Assembly: GCA_942491525.1 (NCBI GenBank)
Contig: CALOBW010000016.1
Location: 1-64,000 of the forward strand
Direction: 5' to 3'
DNA: 64,000 bases
From: CAYWBU01 sp942491525
Lineage (GTDB): Bacteria > Desulfobacterota > Desulfomonilia > UBA1062
The notes under the pieces are model-generated. The model ran no database searches. It was not told the DNA's origin and saw only the letters and a program-made list of their open reading frames with translations. Shown here in pieces: positions 31,706 through 39,281 of the stretch. Position numbers and translations under genes: made by a program. The stretch's first letter is position 1, and each line of letters begins with the position of its first letter.

Positions 31706-32269
31706 ATGAAGAAGATTTTGCTTACTATCGGTTTGGTTTTGATGATGGCTGGCGTGGCTGGGGCGGCTACGTATGTGGAGCGTTATTCTCTCGAAGGGGC
31801 TGCGCCTTCTGCTGATGAATTAAATTTCGATTTTAATTTTTTCGCACAGGATGCGGGAGAATGGGGTCCTTCTCAGTATAGTTTTGTTGATGAGGGTGAT
31901 GATGCCGCTATTGATATCGTAAGTGCATCGCTTGTTCTGCATGTGAGCGGAGATGGGTTTGATCCTGTAGGTTCTGTCACCTTGATGCCTTTGTTTGCTG
32001 GTGAGTCATTTGAGCTTATTGCTGACTCTAAGAATAGTTATGAAATTGGAAGTACAGGTATTTATCAATACACTTTTGATATAGATGGTAGAGCACTTTC
32101 TGTTTTCGATGCGAGTGATGCTGGTACAATTAATGTTGTACTTGGAGGATCTATATTGGAATCTATCGCATTTGAGGTGCAGAGTGTACCGCTGCCGGGT
32201 GCATTGGTCCTCTTTGGTTCAGGACTGTTTTGCTTGATTGGTGCTCGTAGAAGACAGTTGGTTGTTTAG
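31706..32269 (+). CDS. VPLPA-CTERM-type secreted protein
   Basis: A 187-aa exported protein: signal peptide ending GVAGA, acidic beta-rich body without Cys (NFDFNFFAQDAGEWGPSQYSF, IYQYTFDIDGRALSVFDASD), and the tail VPLPGALVLFGSGLFCLIGARRRQLVV, a sorting motif plus helix plus Arg cluster. TGGAGG precedes the ATG. More AT-rich than the EPS assembly genes. The compact body resembles other short PEP-CTERM proteins that contain little more than one beta-sandwich. Likely sorted by the exosortase at 19396. Confidence 0.87.
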   Translation: MKKILLTIGLVLMMAGVAGAATYVERYSLEGAAPSADELNFDFNFFAQDAGEWGPSQYSFVDEGDDAAIDIVSASLVLHVSGDGFDPVGSVTLMPLFAGESFELIADSKNSYEIGSTGIYQYTFDIDGRALSVFDASDAGTINVVLGGSILESIAFEVQSVPLPGALVLFGSGLFCLIGARRRQLVV

Positions 32270-32282
32270 AGGGGAACTTATT

Positions 32283-33257
32283 ATGAAACTTATTTCTAAA
32301 AATAATCTTAGCGCTTTATTGTTTTGTTGCTTCTTTGTGATTTCAACCTCGGTGCAGGCTGCTGATTATGTGTTTGATGGAATAGTCAAGGGTGAAAGTG
32401 GTCTGCTAAGTGATATTAAAGTTAGCTGGATCGGAAGTGTGGAGCCTATGCAGGGTTCTCAGTTAACCGTTGATGGTAAATATTCTGTCTCATGTCAGGC
32501 TGAAGAGGGTGATAAGGTATACACCTATTTCTCCAAGAAGGAGAAGGGTCTGGTTAAATCCTACCTTACATCGGGCGGAATTTATACTGAAGGTGATGGT
32601 TCGTTGGTGTATAATGCAGGCCTGGCATCTTCACCTATTCTTTATGCAGAGAATTTCCCTGTGCTGGTGGTAACTATCGGTGCTGGTACTGTTATTGAGA
32701 TTGAAGTTGAGGGATCAAATATTCCCTACGCATATGCTGGTTATAATGGTAAATATGGGTGGTTGGATGCACCCGAATTTGTAGAGCCCGCTTCTATTAA
32801 GGTACTTAATCCTCATAATATTGTGTCAACTCCGTTGGCCTTTACTGTTGGCAGTGCAGATGAAGTATTGCTTCTCGGCGAAGCTCAGGCGGAGGTAGCT
32901 TTTAATGCTGACTTTAGTGATGGAGCGCCTTATTTGGCCAAGTTTGATGGCAAGGGTAATCTGATGCTTGATGATAAAGATTTGGTAAAGATTTCTGCCA
33001 TTGAGGGCGTCAAAAATGCTTACGTGGCCTATGTGGATACTCTCGAAAAATATCAGGTAGTGATTAAAGGTGTTAAGGGTGAGGATGATCCTGATGAGTC
33101 GATTCGTCCCGAAGACACCGAAGCCCTCGCCGCCTGGTGGTACATGAACAGCGATGATGACGATCCCTGCTTCATCGGTTCAGCCGCTTCCGTCAGCCCC
33201 ATGCTGCTGGTAGCTCTGAGCTCCATGCTGGCTCTGGTTGTCCGCCGCAGAAAATAA
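32283..33257 (+). CDS. Secreted protein with a Cys-type C-terminal anchor signal
   Basis: A 324-aa exported protein, signal peptide ending SVQA; the ATG at 32283 has AGGGGAA 9 bases upstream. The body is beta-rich; the first part (FDGIVKGESGLLSDIKVSWIG) looks like a carboxypeptidase-regulatory-type sandwich and the last (MLDDKDLVKISAIEG) a dockerin-like turn. The tail differs from its neighbours: an acidic linker DSDDDD, then PCFIGSAASVSP, a hydrophobic helix and VVRRRK. This Cys-Phe-Ile box plus helix plus basic end is like Cys-dependent C-terminal sorting signals, not like VPLPA. Only 13 bases separate it from the VPLPA gene before it, so both are probably one transcript. Confidence 0.8.
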   Translation: MKLISKNNLSALLFCCFFVISTSVQAADYVFDGIVKGESGLLSDIKVSWIGSVEPMQGSQLTVDGKYSVSCQAEEGDKVYTYFSKKEKGLVKSYLTSGGIYTEGDGSLVYNAGLASSPILYAENFPVLVVTIGAGTVIEIEVEGSNIPYAYAGYNGKYGWLDAPEFVEPASIKVLNPHNIVSTPLAFTVGSADEVLLLGEAQAEVAFNADFSDGAPYLAKFDGKGNLMLDDKDLVKISAIEGVKNAYVAYVDTLEKYQVVIKGVKGEDDPDESIRPEDTEALAAWWYMNSDDDDPCFIGSAASVSPMLLVALSSMLALVVRRRK

Positions 33258-33276
33258 GCAAACTTCATGTTAACTG

Positions 33277-33308
33277 AAAAAGGGGAGGCGCATGCCTCCC
33301 CTTTTTTT
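33277..33308 (+). terminator. Intrinsic terminator after the Cys-anchored protein gene
   Basis: AAAAGGGGAGGC-GCAT-GCCTCCCC followed by TTTTTTT. Confidence 0.9.
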
Positions 33309-33317
33309 ATGTTTATC

Positions 33318-33389
33318 GGGGACAGATTTATTTTTCATATTTTTAAGGCTCGTGATATCAGCTAGTTATGAAAAACAAGATCAGTCCCC
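33318..33389. repeat. Imperfect GGGGACAG inverted repeat upstream of the RAYT
   Basis: GGGGACAGATTTATTTTTCAT (33318-33338, quoted minus its last base elsewhere) pairs imperfectly with ATGAAAAACAAGATCAGTCC (33368-33387) plus CC. It is a second flavour of the GGGGACAG palindrome that marks RAYT elements. Confidence 0.6.
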
Positions 33390-33412
33390 TTTGGGGTGGG
33401 CCCGGTTGGTTT

Positions 33413-33437
33413 GGGGACAGAATTGAATTCTGTCCCC
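33413..33437. repeat. RAYT-flanking palindrome, 5' copy
   Basis: Perfect 12-bp arms GGGGACAGAATT around a single G. It ends 46 bases before the RAYT start codon and matches the palindrome at 550-574 and the truncated copy at 34953-34973. Confidence 0.85.
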
Positions 33438-33483
33438 ATGCCTTATAATTTGCCAAGACGGAACTGTTCATTATGATTTGAGC

Positions 33484-33825
33484 ATGCCCAGACATGCCCG
33501 TGTGGTCTTGCCCAACATGCCGCATCACATTGTCCAGCGCGGACACAATCGCAGTTTGGTCTTTGCATCTGACAATGACTATCTCTACTATCTTGATAAC
33601 TTGAAGGAGTGGAAGACCAAGCTGCGCTGCAAACTATACTCCTACTGTCTGATGACGAATCATGTCCACCTTGTTGTTGATCCCGGTGACAACCCAGACA
33701 GCCTGGGTGTCTTGATGAAGAGGCTGGCAGGCCGCCAGACCCGTTATGTCAACAGTTCTCCGGCGCCTTGTGCGCAATCCCCTAAGGCAAGGCCCGGCAG
33801 GAAGATCTATCGGCAATTTTTTTAG
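33484..33825 (+). pseudogene. REP-associated tyrosine transposase (RAYT), truncated
   Basis: The N-terminal part of an IS200-like Y1 transposase of the RAYT group: MPRHARVVLPNMPHHIVQRGHNRS, the HUH motif NHVHLVV (about residues 57-63) and the helix MKRLAGRQTRYVN with its Tyr. The family match stops at about 33752; the remaining 24 codons are foreign sequence belonging to the IS110-type insertion. Intact RAYTs are about 220-240 aa, so half is missing, and the missing part is not found after the insertion either. The gene should be inactive. ATG at 33484 is preferred to TTG at 33478. Confidence 0.85.
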
Positions 33826-34930
33826 GCTGCGCGGCTAACTCCATCAGGCGAGAAATCGCTCTGCCGTTTGTCGACCGCCAGCATATAGGCCACCATCTTG
33901 CGTGCCACGGCTAAAGTTGCCCGGTTACGGTTACCATGCTCAACTTCCCGTGCATGAACCTCTGCCAGTGCCGGATTGAGGCGTGGTGCCAGCTTGGCGG
34001 CTTCAACCAACATGCACTGGAGATGTTTGTTGCGTTTCTTGGAGATTGGACCGCGTCTCTCCTTGCCGGCTGATTCTTTCTGGGCGCTGCAGAGCCCGCA
34101 GTAGCTGACGGCCTGATTCACGCCGGCAAAACGCTCGGGATCACCCACCTCCAGCACCCAGGTCAGGGCTGTTATCTCACCGACACCCGGAATTGTCATG
34201 AGCCGGTTAACCCTGGCGCTGATCAACGGATTACTGCGCAGCTCTTTGATCAGTTGCTTTTGCGCTTCAGTGAATAGTTCCAGCGCCCCACGATTCAGCC
34301 TGAGCAGATTGATGACGGACTCGGGAACATCATCAAGGTTCTCTAATAGATTTGTATAATAACGCTTGCCATGAAGACGCGGTTTGCTGTATTCGGCCCC
34401 GCTCTCCATCAACAGACCTGCGGCTTTATTCTTCAAACGGACTGACTCTCTGACCAGCAGGTTGCGGTAACGCAAAATCCGACGCAGTTCGCGAATATTT
34501 TTATCAGGCATATGACACTCGGGCAGCAGATCACTGCGCAACAGGTTGGCGATGGTTTCCGCATCCTGGCGGTCATTTTTCTTCTTGGAGGCGCTGATAG
34601 CCTTGAGCATCTCCGGATGGGCTACTTTTAGTTCATGTGCATATGGTTGCAAATAATCATAGATCCAGTCTGTGAAGAGCGTGGCTTCCATGGCCCCGAT
34701 CCAGGGACTGTCAATGGTGGCGGACCATTCATCAAGGCTGGAGCGTGTTGCCCGGATAACGCCTTCGCGAACCGTTGTGCCGTCTGCAAGTTTGATGCAG
34801 TAGGCAATGATCTGCTTGTGAATATCAAGACCTATGTAGTACAATCTTTCCATGGGTAGACCTCCTTGTAGTTTGGACTTTGAGGTGGATTATCCCACGC
34901 TCAACATCGTACCGCTATAGGGAGGCCTCC
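33752..34930 (-). mobile_element. IS110-family insertion sequence (ends approximate)
   Basis: The left end is set where the RAYT reading frame loses family similarity; the right end must lie before the truncated palindrome at 34953. About 70 and 75-100 non-coding bases flank the transposase. A perfect palindrome GGGAGGCCTCCC at 34920-34931 may mark the right boundary. No clear terminal inverted repeats or target duplication are seen, as expected for IS110 elements. Confidence 0.7.
33822..34853 (-). CDS. IS110-family transposase (DEDD recombinase)
   Basis: A 343-aa transposase. N-terminal DEDD (RuvC-like) domain: GLDIHKQ (first Asp), GAMEAT (Glu) and KKNDRQDAETIANLL (Asp-x-x-Asp). C-terminal Transposase_20 domain: LMTIPGVGEITALTWVLEVGDPERF, VSYCGL and the catalytic-Ser region of the family. 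AAGGAGGT precedes the ATG at 34853. The gene looks intact and full length, so the element may be active. IS110 enzymes work with a bridge RNA encoded in the element's non-coding end; here the flanking non-coding stretch is short. Confidence 0.92.
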   Translation of the reverse strand: MERLYYIGLDIHKQIIAYCIKLADGTTVREGVIRATRSSLDEWSATIDSPWIGAMEATLFTDWIYDYLQPYAHELKVAHPEMLKAISASKKKNDRQDAETIANLLRSDLLPECHMPDKNIRELRRILRYRNLLVRESVRLKNKAAGLLMESGAEYSKPRLHGKRYYTNLLENLDDVPESVINLLRLNRGALELFTEAQKQLIKELRSNPLISARVNRLMTIPGVGEITALTWVLEVGDPERFAGVNQAVSYCGLCSAQKESAGKERRGPISKKRNKHLQCMLVEAAKLAPRLNPALAEVHAREVEHGNRNRATLAVARKMVAYMLAVDKRQSDFSPDGVSRAA

Positions 34931-34952
34931 CATTTCTTACTTATGCATTCAA

Positions 34953-34973
34953 ACAGAATTGAATTCTGTCCCC
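34953..34973. repeat. RAYT-flanking palindrome, truncated 3' copy
   Basis: ACAGAATTGAATTCTGTCCC plus C: the right arm is complete but the left arm lacks GGGG. It marks the other end of the former RAYT element. Confidence 0.75.
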
Positions 34974-34986
34974 AGTTGCGCTTTTT

Positions 34987-35709
34987 TTATGTCTGCCTGC
35001 GCCGGCGCAGTCCCAGCAGGCCGATGAGGCCCGAGCCGAAGAGCAGGGCGCTGGCCGGGAGTGGGACAGCTGAATAGAAAGTTATTTCGCTTAGTCCAAA
35101 GTTGTCATTGAGAGTTTCGTTACCTGTAGTTGTAAATGTTGATTCAATTCGAATGGATGCAAAGCCTTCAATATCAAAGATGGAAATATAGAACCAGTCT
35201 GTGGATGCGTCAGAGTCAGTGAATGGTTCTATGATTGTTTCGGTAATAGGGATTATTTCATTATTGAGACCTAATATGGTTATGGTAGGGGGAATTATTC
35301 CATTGCGGGCACCATACCAGAAAGAAATGCCGTTTAGGATCACCTGGTTCTCGCTCTGACGTATCTCTATGGTGTCGGGATTGCCTCCATAATCGAAGAT
35401 GCCATAATTGTTGTCATGAGAGTATGTAGTTCTAGGTTGGGCAACCCTGAGATTATCGGCAGATGTTGTGTCAAATCTAATTGATGTATTGCGCGTAATA
35501 CTGGTCTCTGAAGAAGATAAAGAGTAGTTTCTGTCTATGTAAGAGGTGTCTGGATCAATGCTTATTTCATTTAGGTCGTCATATGCACTTAGAAAAATAG
35601 TGTCAGAGGGTAGGAAGGGTGTCTCTTCTAGGTTGATGTGAATAACTGCTGCGACGGCGGTGTTTGTAAAAATGATTGTAAGAGCCAAGAGTATGGTAAG
35701 TTGTCTCAT
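34987..35709 (-). CDS. VPLPA-CTERM-type secreted protein
   Basis: A 240-aa exported protein: signal peptide MRQLTILLALTIIFTNTAVA, a Cys-free beta-rich domain (SNTSIRFDTT-like strands, GISFWYGARNGIIPPTITILG, TDWFYISIFDIEGFASIRIESTF) that looks like the lectin-like sandwich frequent in PEP-CTERM proteins, and the tail VPLPASALLFGSGLIGLLGL followed by RRRRQT. A textbook exosortase substrate. AGGAGG precedes the ATG. It is on the opposite strand from the other two and its body is AT-rich while the tail codons are GC-rich. Confidence 0.9.
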   Translation of the reverse strand: MRQLTILLALTIIFTNTAVAAVIHINLEETPFLPSDTIFLSAYDDLNEISIDPDTSYIDRNYSLSSSETSITRNTSIRFDTTSADNLRVAQPRTTYSHDNNYGIFDYGGNPDTIEIRQSENQVILNGISFWYGARNGIIPPTITILGLNNEIIPITETIIEPFTDSDASTDWFYISIFDIEGFASIRIESTFTTTGNETLNDNFGLSEITFYSAVPLPASALLFGSGLIGLLGLRRRRQT

Positions 35710-35851
35710 TTAAACCTCCTAAAATGGAATTAATTGAAAAGTTAAGCACTCAGGCTGGATTCTCTGCTGCGGGGTTTCAGGCGGACACAGCCTGGATATG
35801 GCAAAGATAAATCCAAGTCTAAAGATGGCAAGTGAAAAAATGTGCCGGGCA

Positions 35852-35883
35852 ATAAAAAAGCCGATCACTTGCGTGATCGGCCT
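35852..35883 (-). terminator. Terminator of the tRNA-Ala gene
   Basis: On the minus strand GCCGATCAC-GCAA-GTGATCGGC followed by TTTTTTAT, directly after the tRNA 3' end. Confidence 0.9.
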
Positions 35884-35886
35884 GTA

Positions 35887-35962
35887 TGGTGGAGCCGAAG
35901 GGGATCGAACCCTCGACCTCTTGAATGCCATTCAAGCACTCTCCCAACTGAGCTACGGCCCC
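35887..35962 (-). tRNA. tRNA-Ala (anticodon GGC)
   Basis: 76 bases including an encoded CCA. On the minus strand: acceptor GGGGCCG pairing with CGGCTCC (one G-U type mismatch), D arm with AGCTCAGTTGGGAGAG, anticodon stem CTTGA/TCAAG around loop ATGGCAT, T arm GAGGGTTCGATCCCC. Anticodon GGC reads GCC/GCU Ala codons. Confidence 0.95.
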
Positions 35963-35978
35963 ATACGTTGATGGCAGG

Positions 35979-36007
35979 TAGCTACCATAGGAATTTGGGG
36001 CAGTCAA
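35979..36007 (-). promoter_or_regulatory. Probable promoter of tRNA-Ala
   Basis: Minus strand TTGACT, 17-base spacer, TAGCTA, 17 bases before the tRNA 5' end. The -35 is good, the -10 is fair. Confidence 0.5.
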
Positions 36008-36258
36008 GGGGGCAGATTAAACTTTTTTAAGTTTATTTCTCGGCACTCAGGGAGTAATTGCGGAAAGTGAAAGATCGGCAGCGGCCGGCTGTATATTTTC
36101 AGCTTATCTGAGGCCGACGGATGCCTAATAATGAATTAATTGGGCTGAAATTTCTCAGCCATGGAACTGTTGCGCAGGGCAGCCTGTTAAGCTAACTTGA
36201 ACGTATGAGCAAATTGACGCGCAGCTTCTGAGCTCTATTCTGTTGATGGGAGGTGGCT

Positions 36259-36552
36259 ATGAAGGTTCCCTATGAGTGTCATGTGCTGGTCTGTGTCAAC
36301 GACCGGCAGGGCCGGCGCAAGTCCTGCGCCGACGGCGAGAATGTCAAGCTGCGCGAGCGTCTGAAGCAGATGGTGGCCGAGAGGGGCTGGCGGGGGCGCG
36401 TGCGCGTCTCCCAGACCGGCTGTCTGGGGCTCTGCGAGCAGGGGCCCAATGTTATTCTGTATCCTCAGGGCCGGCTCTATGCCGGCGTCTCTCTGGCTGA
36501 TGCCGACAGGATTGAACGCTATATTGCCGAACTTATCGGGGAGAAGAGATGA
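36259..36552 (+). CDS. Thioredoxin-fold [2Fe-2S] ferredoxin-like protein
   Basis: A 97-aa protein. The Cys pattern C12-x10-C23-x31-C55-x3-C59 (VCVND, KSCADG, QTGCLGLCEQGPNVILYP) is that of thioredoxin-like 2Fe-2S ferredoxins related to NuoE. ATG at 36259 is chosen because GGGAGG ends 5 bases before it. Probably a small electron carrier. Its stop overlaps the next start (ATGA), so it is the first gene of the macrodomain-kdsB-waaA run. Its role beside LPS genes is unclear. Confidence 0.85.
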   Translation: MKVPYECHVLVCVNDRQGRRKSCADGENVKLRERLKQMVAERGWRGRVRVSQTGCLGLCEQGPNVILYPQGRLYAGVSLADADRIERYIAELIGEKR

Positions 36553-37085
36553 AAGAGATTATAATTGATGGCGTGAAGCTGCAGTTTGTCATCGGCGACA
36601 TCACGGCCCAGGATACCGAGGCGGTGGTCAATGCGGCCAACTCGCAGCTGGCGCCCGGCGGCGGGGTGGCGGGCGCCATTCATGCCGCGGCCGGTCCGGG
36701 CCTCTGGCAGGAGTGCGCCAAGCTGGGCGGCTGCCCTACGGGCGCGGCGCGCATCTCGGGCGGCCACAAGCTGCCCAACCGCTATGTGATCCACACGGTC
36801 GGGCCGGTCTACTCCGGGTCTGCGCGTGATCCGGAGCTGCTCGCCAGCTGTTACCTTGAGTCATTGAAGCTGGCCGATGCCAACGGGGTGCGGTCGATCG
36901 CCTTTCCGGCCCTCAGCACCGGCATCTTCGGTTATCCGGTGCGCGAGGCCGCCATGGTGGCCATCAGGGCTTTTTGTGATTATCTGAGGGGCGACACGGC
37001 CATTGAAACGCTGCGCATGGTGTTGTATGACCAGAGATCATATGAGCAGCACTGCGCTGCGCTTGAGGAGATTTTGAATGGCTAA
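36549..37085 (+). CDS. Macrodomain protein, O-acetyl-ADP-ribose deacetylase type
   Basis: A 178-aa single macrodomain of the YmdB/MacroD class: DTEAVVNAANSQLAPGGGVAGAIHAAAG (ADP-ribose binding loop with the Asn-Ala-Ala-Asn signature and the Gly-rich catalytic loop), GGHKLPNRYVIHTVGPVY, and SIAFPALSTGIFGYP (phosphate loop). It should hydrolyse O-acetyl-ADP-ribose or mono-ADP-ribosyl esters. It overlaps its neighbours by 4 and 8 bp, so it is translated together with the ferredoxin and kdsB. Confidence 0.92.
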   Translation: MKEIIIDGVKLQFVIGDITAQDTEAVVNAANSQLAPGGGVAGAIHAAAGPGLWQECAKLGGCPTGAARISGGHKLPNRYVIHTVGPVYSGSARDPELLASCYLESLKLADANGVRSIAFPALSTGIFGYPVREAAMVAIRAFCDYLRGDTAIETLRMVLYDQRSYEQHCAALEEILNG

Positions 37086-37797
37086 GAGAGTTGTGGCCGT
37101 AATCCCGGCCCGCTATGCATCAACGCGTTTTCCCGGCAAGCCCCTGGTCGATCTGGGCGGCAAGAGCATGATTGAGCGCATCTATGGCGCGGTGGTCAAA
37201 CTGGACGGCATCGATGAGGTGCTGGTGGCCACCGATGATCAGCGCATATTTGATGCGGTCGAGGCCTTTGGCGGCCGGGTCATTATGACCAGCCCCGAGT
37301 GCCCCTCGGGCACCGACCGGGTGGCAGCGGCCGTCAGGGATATCGAGGCCGACATCATCATCAATGTCCAGGGCGACCAGGTGGTCATGGACACGAAAGC
37401 CATCTCCCTGATGGTTGAGGCGCTGCAGGCCGGCTGTCCCATGGCCACCATCGGCGTGCCGGCCGACGAGGCCGATATCGGTGACCCCAACAGCGTCAAG
37501 GTGGTCTGCGCCAGGAACGGCGACGCGCTCTACTTCTCGCGCTGCGCCATTCCCTTCCTGCGCGACGGCGGAAACTTCCCCTTCCTGAAACATGTGGGGC
37601 TCTACGGCTTCAGCCGCGCGGTGCTGGAGAGGTTTACCCAGCTTGAGCCGACCCCGCTGGAGCGGGCCGAGTCGCTCGAGCAGCTGCGCGCCCTGGAGAA
37701 CGGCATATCTATTCGTGTCATTGAGGCCCGGGGCGAGTTCCATGAGATCAACACCCCGGCCGACCAGGCGAGGCTGAGCAGATTTTGGCAGACCTGA
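37078..37797 (+). CDS. kdsB: 3-deoxy-manno-octulosonate cytidylyltransferase (CMP-Kdo synthetase)
   Basis: Activates Kdo with CTP to give CMP-Kdo for lipid A glycosylation. The 239-aa sequence shows VIPARYASTRFPGKPL (nucleotide-binding loop), EVLVATDDQRI, SGTDRVAAA, INVQGDQVVMD and KHVGLYGFSRAVLERF, all KdsB landmarks; GDQ replaces the usual GDE at one site, with the metal-binding Asp kept. Overlaps the macrodomain gene by 8 bp and waaA by 13 bp. Confidence 0.93.
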   Translation: MAKRVVAVIPARYASTRFPGKPLVDLGGKSMIERIYGAVVKLDGIDEVLVATDDQRIFDAVEAFGGRVIMTSPECPSGTDRVAAAVRDIEADIIINVQGDQVVMDTKAISLMVEALQAGCPMATIGVPADEADIGDPNSVKVVCARNGDALYFSRCAIPFLRDGGNFPFLKHVGLYGFSRAVLERFTQLEPTPLERAESLEQLRALENGISIRVIEARGEFHEINTPADQARLSRFWQT

Positions 37798-38999
37798 TAA
37801 TCTTTGTCTACCGCCTGCTGGTCTGGCTGCTGCTGGGACCGCTCCTGCTGATCGTGCGCAAGCATCTCAACTTTGAGGGCACCCTGCGCCAGCGCCTGAC
37901 CCTTGATCTGCCCGAGGTGCCGGCTGAGAATCTCATCTGGCTGCATGCGGCCAGCGTGGGCGAGGTCAAGGCGGTGGAGCGTCTGATCGGCGATCTCAAA
38001 AAAGAGCGGCCGGATATCTTCATCCTGCTGACCGCCATGACGGCCACCGGCCGCGCGGTGGCGGCCAAAGTTGAGGGCGTCGATCTGGTCTGGCCCTTTC
38101 CCTTCGATCCCTGCATGGGGCGCTTTATCAGGAAGATCAGGCCGGCCAGGATCGTGGTGGCCGAGACTGAAATATGGCCCGAAATGCTGCTCAAGAGCGG
38201 CGGCGTGCTCTTTGTCAACGGCCGCATGAGCGCCAAGGCCCATGCATCATATATGAAGCTGCGGCCGTTCTTTGCGCGCCTGCTGCAGAACAGCACTGTC
38301 CTGGCCATCGCCGAGGCTGACGCCGAGCGCTTCCATGCGCTGGGGGCCGGGCGGGTCGAGGTGCTGGGCAATCTCAAGCTGGACGGTCTGCCCCAGGCCG
38401 ATCCGGAGCTGCGGGACGCCATCCGGGCGGAGCTGGGCGTCGGAGACCGCCCGGTGGTGACCGTCGGCAGTCTGCGCGAGGGCGAGGAGGAACTGGTTAT
38501 CAGCGCCCTGCACAGGGTGCGCGAGCAGATCCCCGAGTTGTACGTCGTTGTGGCCCCGCGCCATCCTGAGCAGTATGGGCTGGTCAGCGAGCTGGCGCGT
38601 GACTTCGGTCCCGTGTTGCGCAGCAGCGGCGCAAGAAGCGGCAATCTTCTGATCGTTGACACCTTCGGGGAGCTCTTCAAGTTTTACGGCGCGGCGGATG
38701 CGGCCTTCGTGGGCGGCTCCCTGGTCGAGCTGGGCGGGCAGAACATTCTGGAGCCGGTGGCCTGGGGCATCCCGGTGCTGCACGGCCCGCACATGGATAA
38801 TTTCAGCTGGGCCCTGGAGGGGCTCGATTACATGACCACCCGGGTGGACTCGGCTGAAGATTTGGCGGCAACACTGGTGGATATATTTTCAGCGCCCTCA
38901 AAGTATGCCGAGAAGCCGCGGCAGGCCCTGGCGGCCCTGCGGCGCCATGACGGCATCACTGCGCGCTATGTTTCTGCTATTATGTTGGATTTGCGCTGA
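37785..38999 (+). CDS. waaA: 3-deoxy-D-manno-octulosonic acid transferase
   Basis: Adds Kdo from CMP-Kdo to lipid A at the inner membrane. 404 aa with an N-terminal membrane anchor (LIIFVYRLLVWLLLGPLLLIV), HAASVGEVKA with the catalytic Glu, AETEIWPEML, VNGRMSAKAHASYMKLRPFF, EVLGNLKLDG, TVGSLREGEEELV and FVGGSLVELGGQNILEPVAWGIPVLHGPHMDNF, the CMP-Kdo binding stretch. Starts with TTG at 37785 inside kdsB, so translation is coupled. Ends the four-gene run; no terminator is seen before the small gene at 39047. Confidence 0.93.
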   Translation: MADLIIFVYRLLVWLLLGPLLLIVRKHLNFEGTLRQRLTLDLPEVPAENLIWLHAASVGEVKAVERLIGDLKKERPDIFILLTAMTATGRAVAAKVEGVDLVWPFPFDPCMGRFIRKIRPARIVVAETEIWPEMLLKSGGVLFVNGRMSAKAHASYMKLRPFFARLLQNSTVLAIAEADAERFHALGAGRVEVLGNLKLDGLPQADPELRDAIRAELGVGDRPVVTVGSLREGEEELVISALHRVREQIPELYVVVAPRHPEQYGLVSELARDFGPVLRSSGARSGNLLIVDTFGELFKFYGAADAAFVGGSLVELGGQNILEPVAWGIPVLHGPHMDNFSWALEGLDYMTTRVDSAEDLAATLVDIFSAPSKYAEKPRQALAALRRHDGITARYVSAIMLDLR

Positions 39000-39046
39000 A
39001 TCTGGTGTAAGATCAGCTTCGATCGATAAAAAAATAGGGAGGCGAT

Positions 39047-39229
39047 ATGTCCATGGATCGTTCACTATGTGCCACATGTGCCTGGCGCAAGGAGTGCCAG
39101 AAAAAGTTTAAGTCGGAAGGTGTGCTCAACTGCAAGGACTACAGTCGCGATCATTCAATCAAGATAAAGCCGGCTGAAGCGGCTGCGCAGGCTGAACCGA
39201 AGAAAAAGAAGAGTCTCTGGGATATCTGA
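39047..39229 (+). CDS. Small four-Cys protein
   Basis: 60 aa, start well supported (GGGAGG 4 bases upstream). Four Cys in the pattern CATCAWRKEC...LNCKDYSRD suggest a small zinc or Fe-S binding knuckle; the rest is basic (KIKPAEAAAQAEPKKKKSLWDI). I do not know a named family; similar short Cys proteins occur beside housekeeping genes of Desulfuromonadales. It is followed by a strong terminator shared with the convergent gene. Confidence 0.7.
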   Translation: MSMDRSLCATCAWRKECQKKFKSEGVLNCKDYSRDHSIKIKPAEAAAQAEPKKKKSLWDI

Positions 39230-39247
39230 ACTGAATCAGTTGATCTT

Positions 39248-39279
39248 AAAAAGGGGGAAGCCGCAGGGCTTCCCCCTTT
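39248..39279. terminator. Bidirectional terminator
   Basis: AAAAAGGGGGAAGCC-GCAG-GGCTTCCCCCTTTT: A-rich on one side and T-rich on the other, so it can serve both the small Cys protein gene and the convergent gene at 39282. Confidence 0.88.
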
Positions 39280-39281
39280 TG

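Noticed and set aside
35842..36030. Open frame across the tRNA-Ala gene
   Set aside because: It reads through the tRNA and its terminator; the tRNA cloverleaf explains the sequence.
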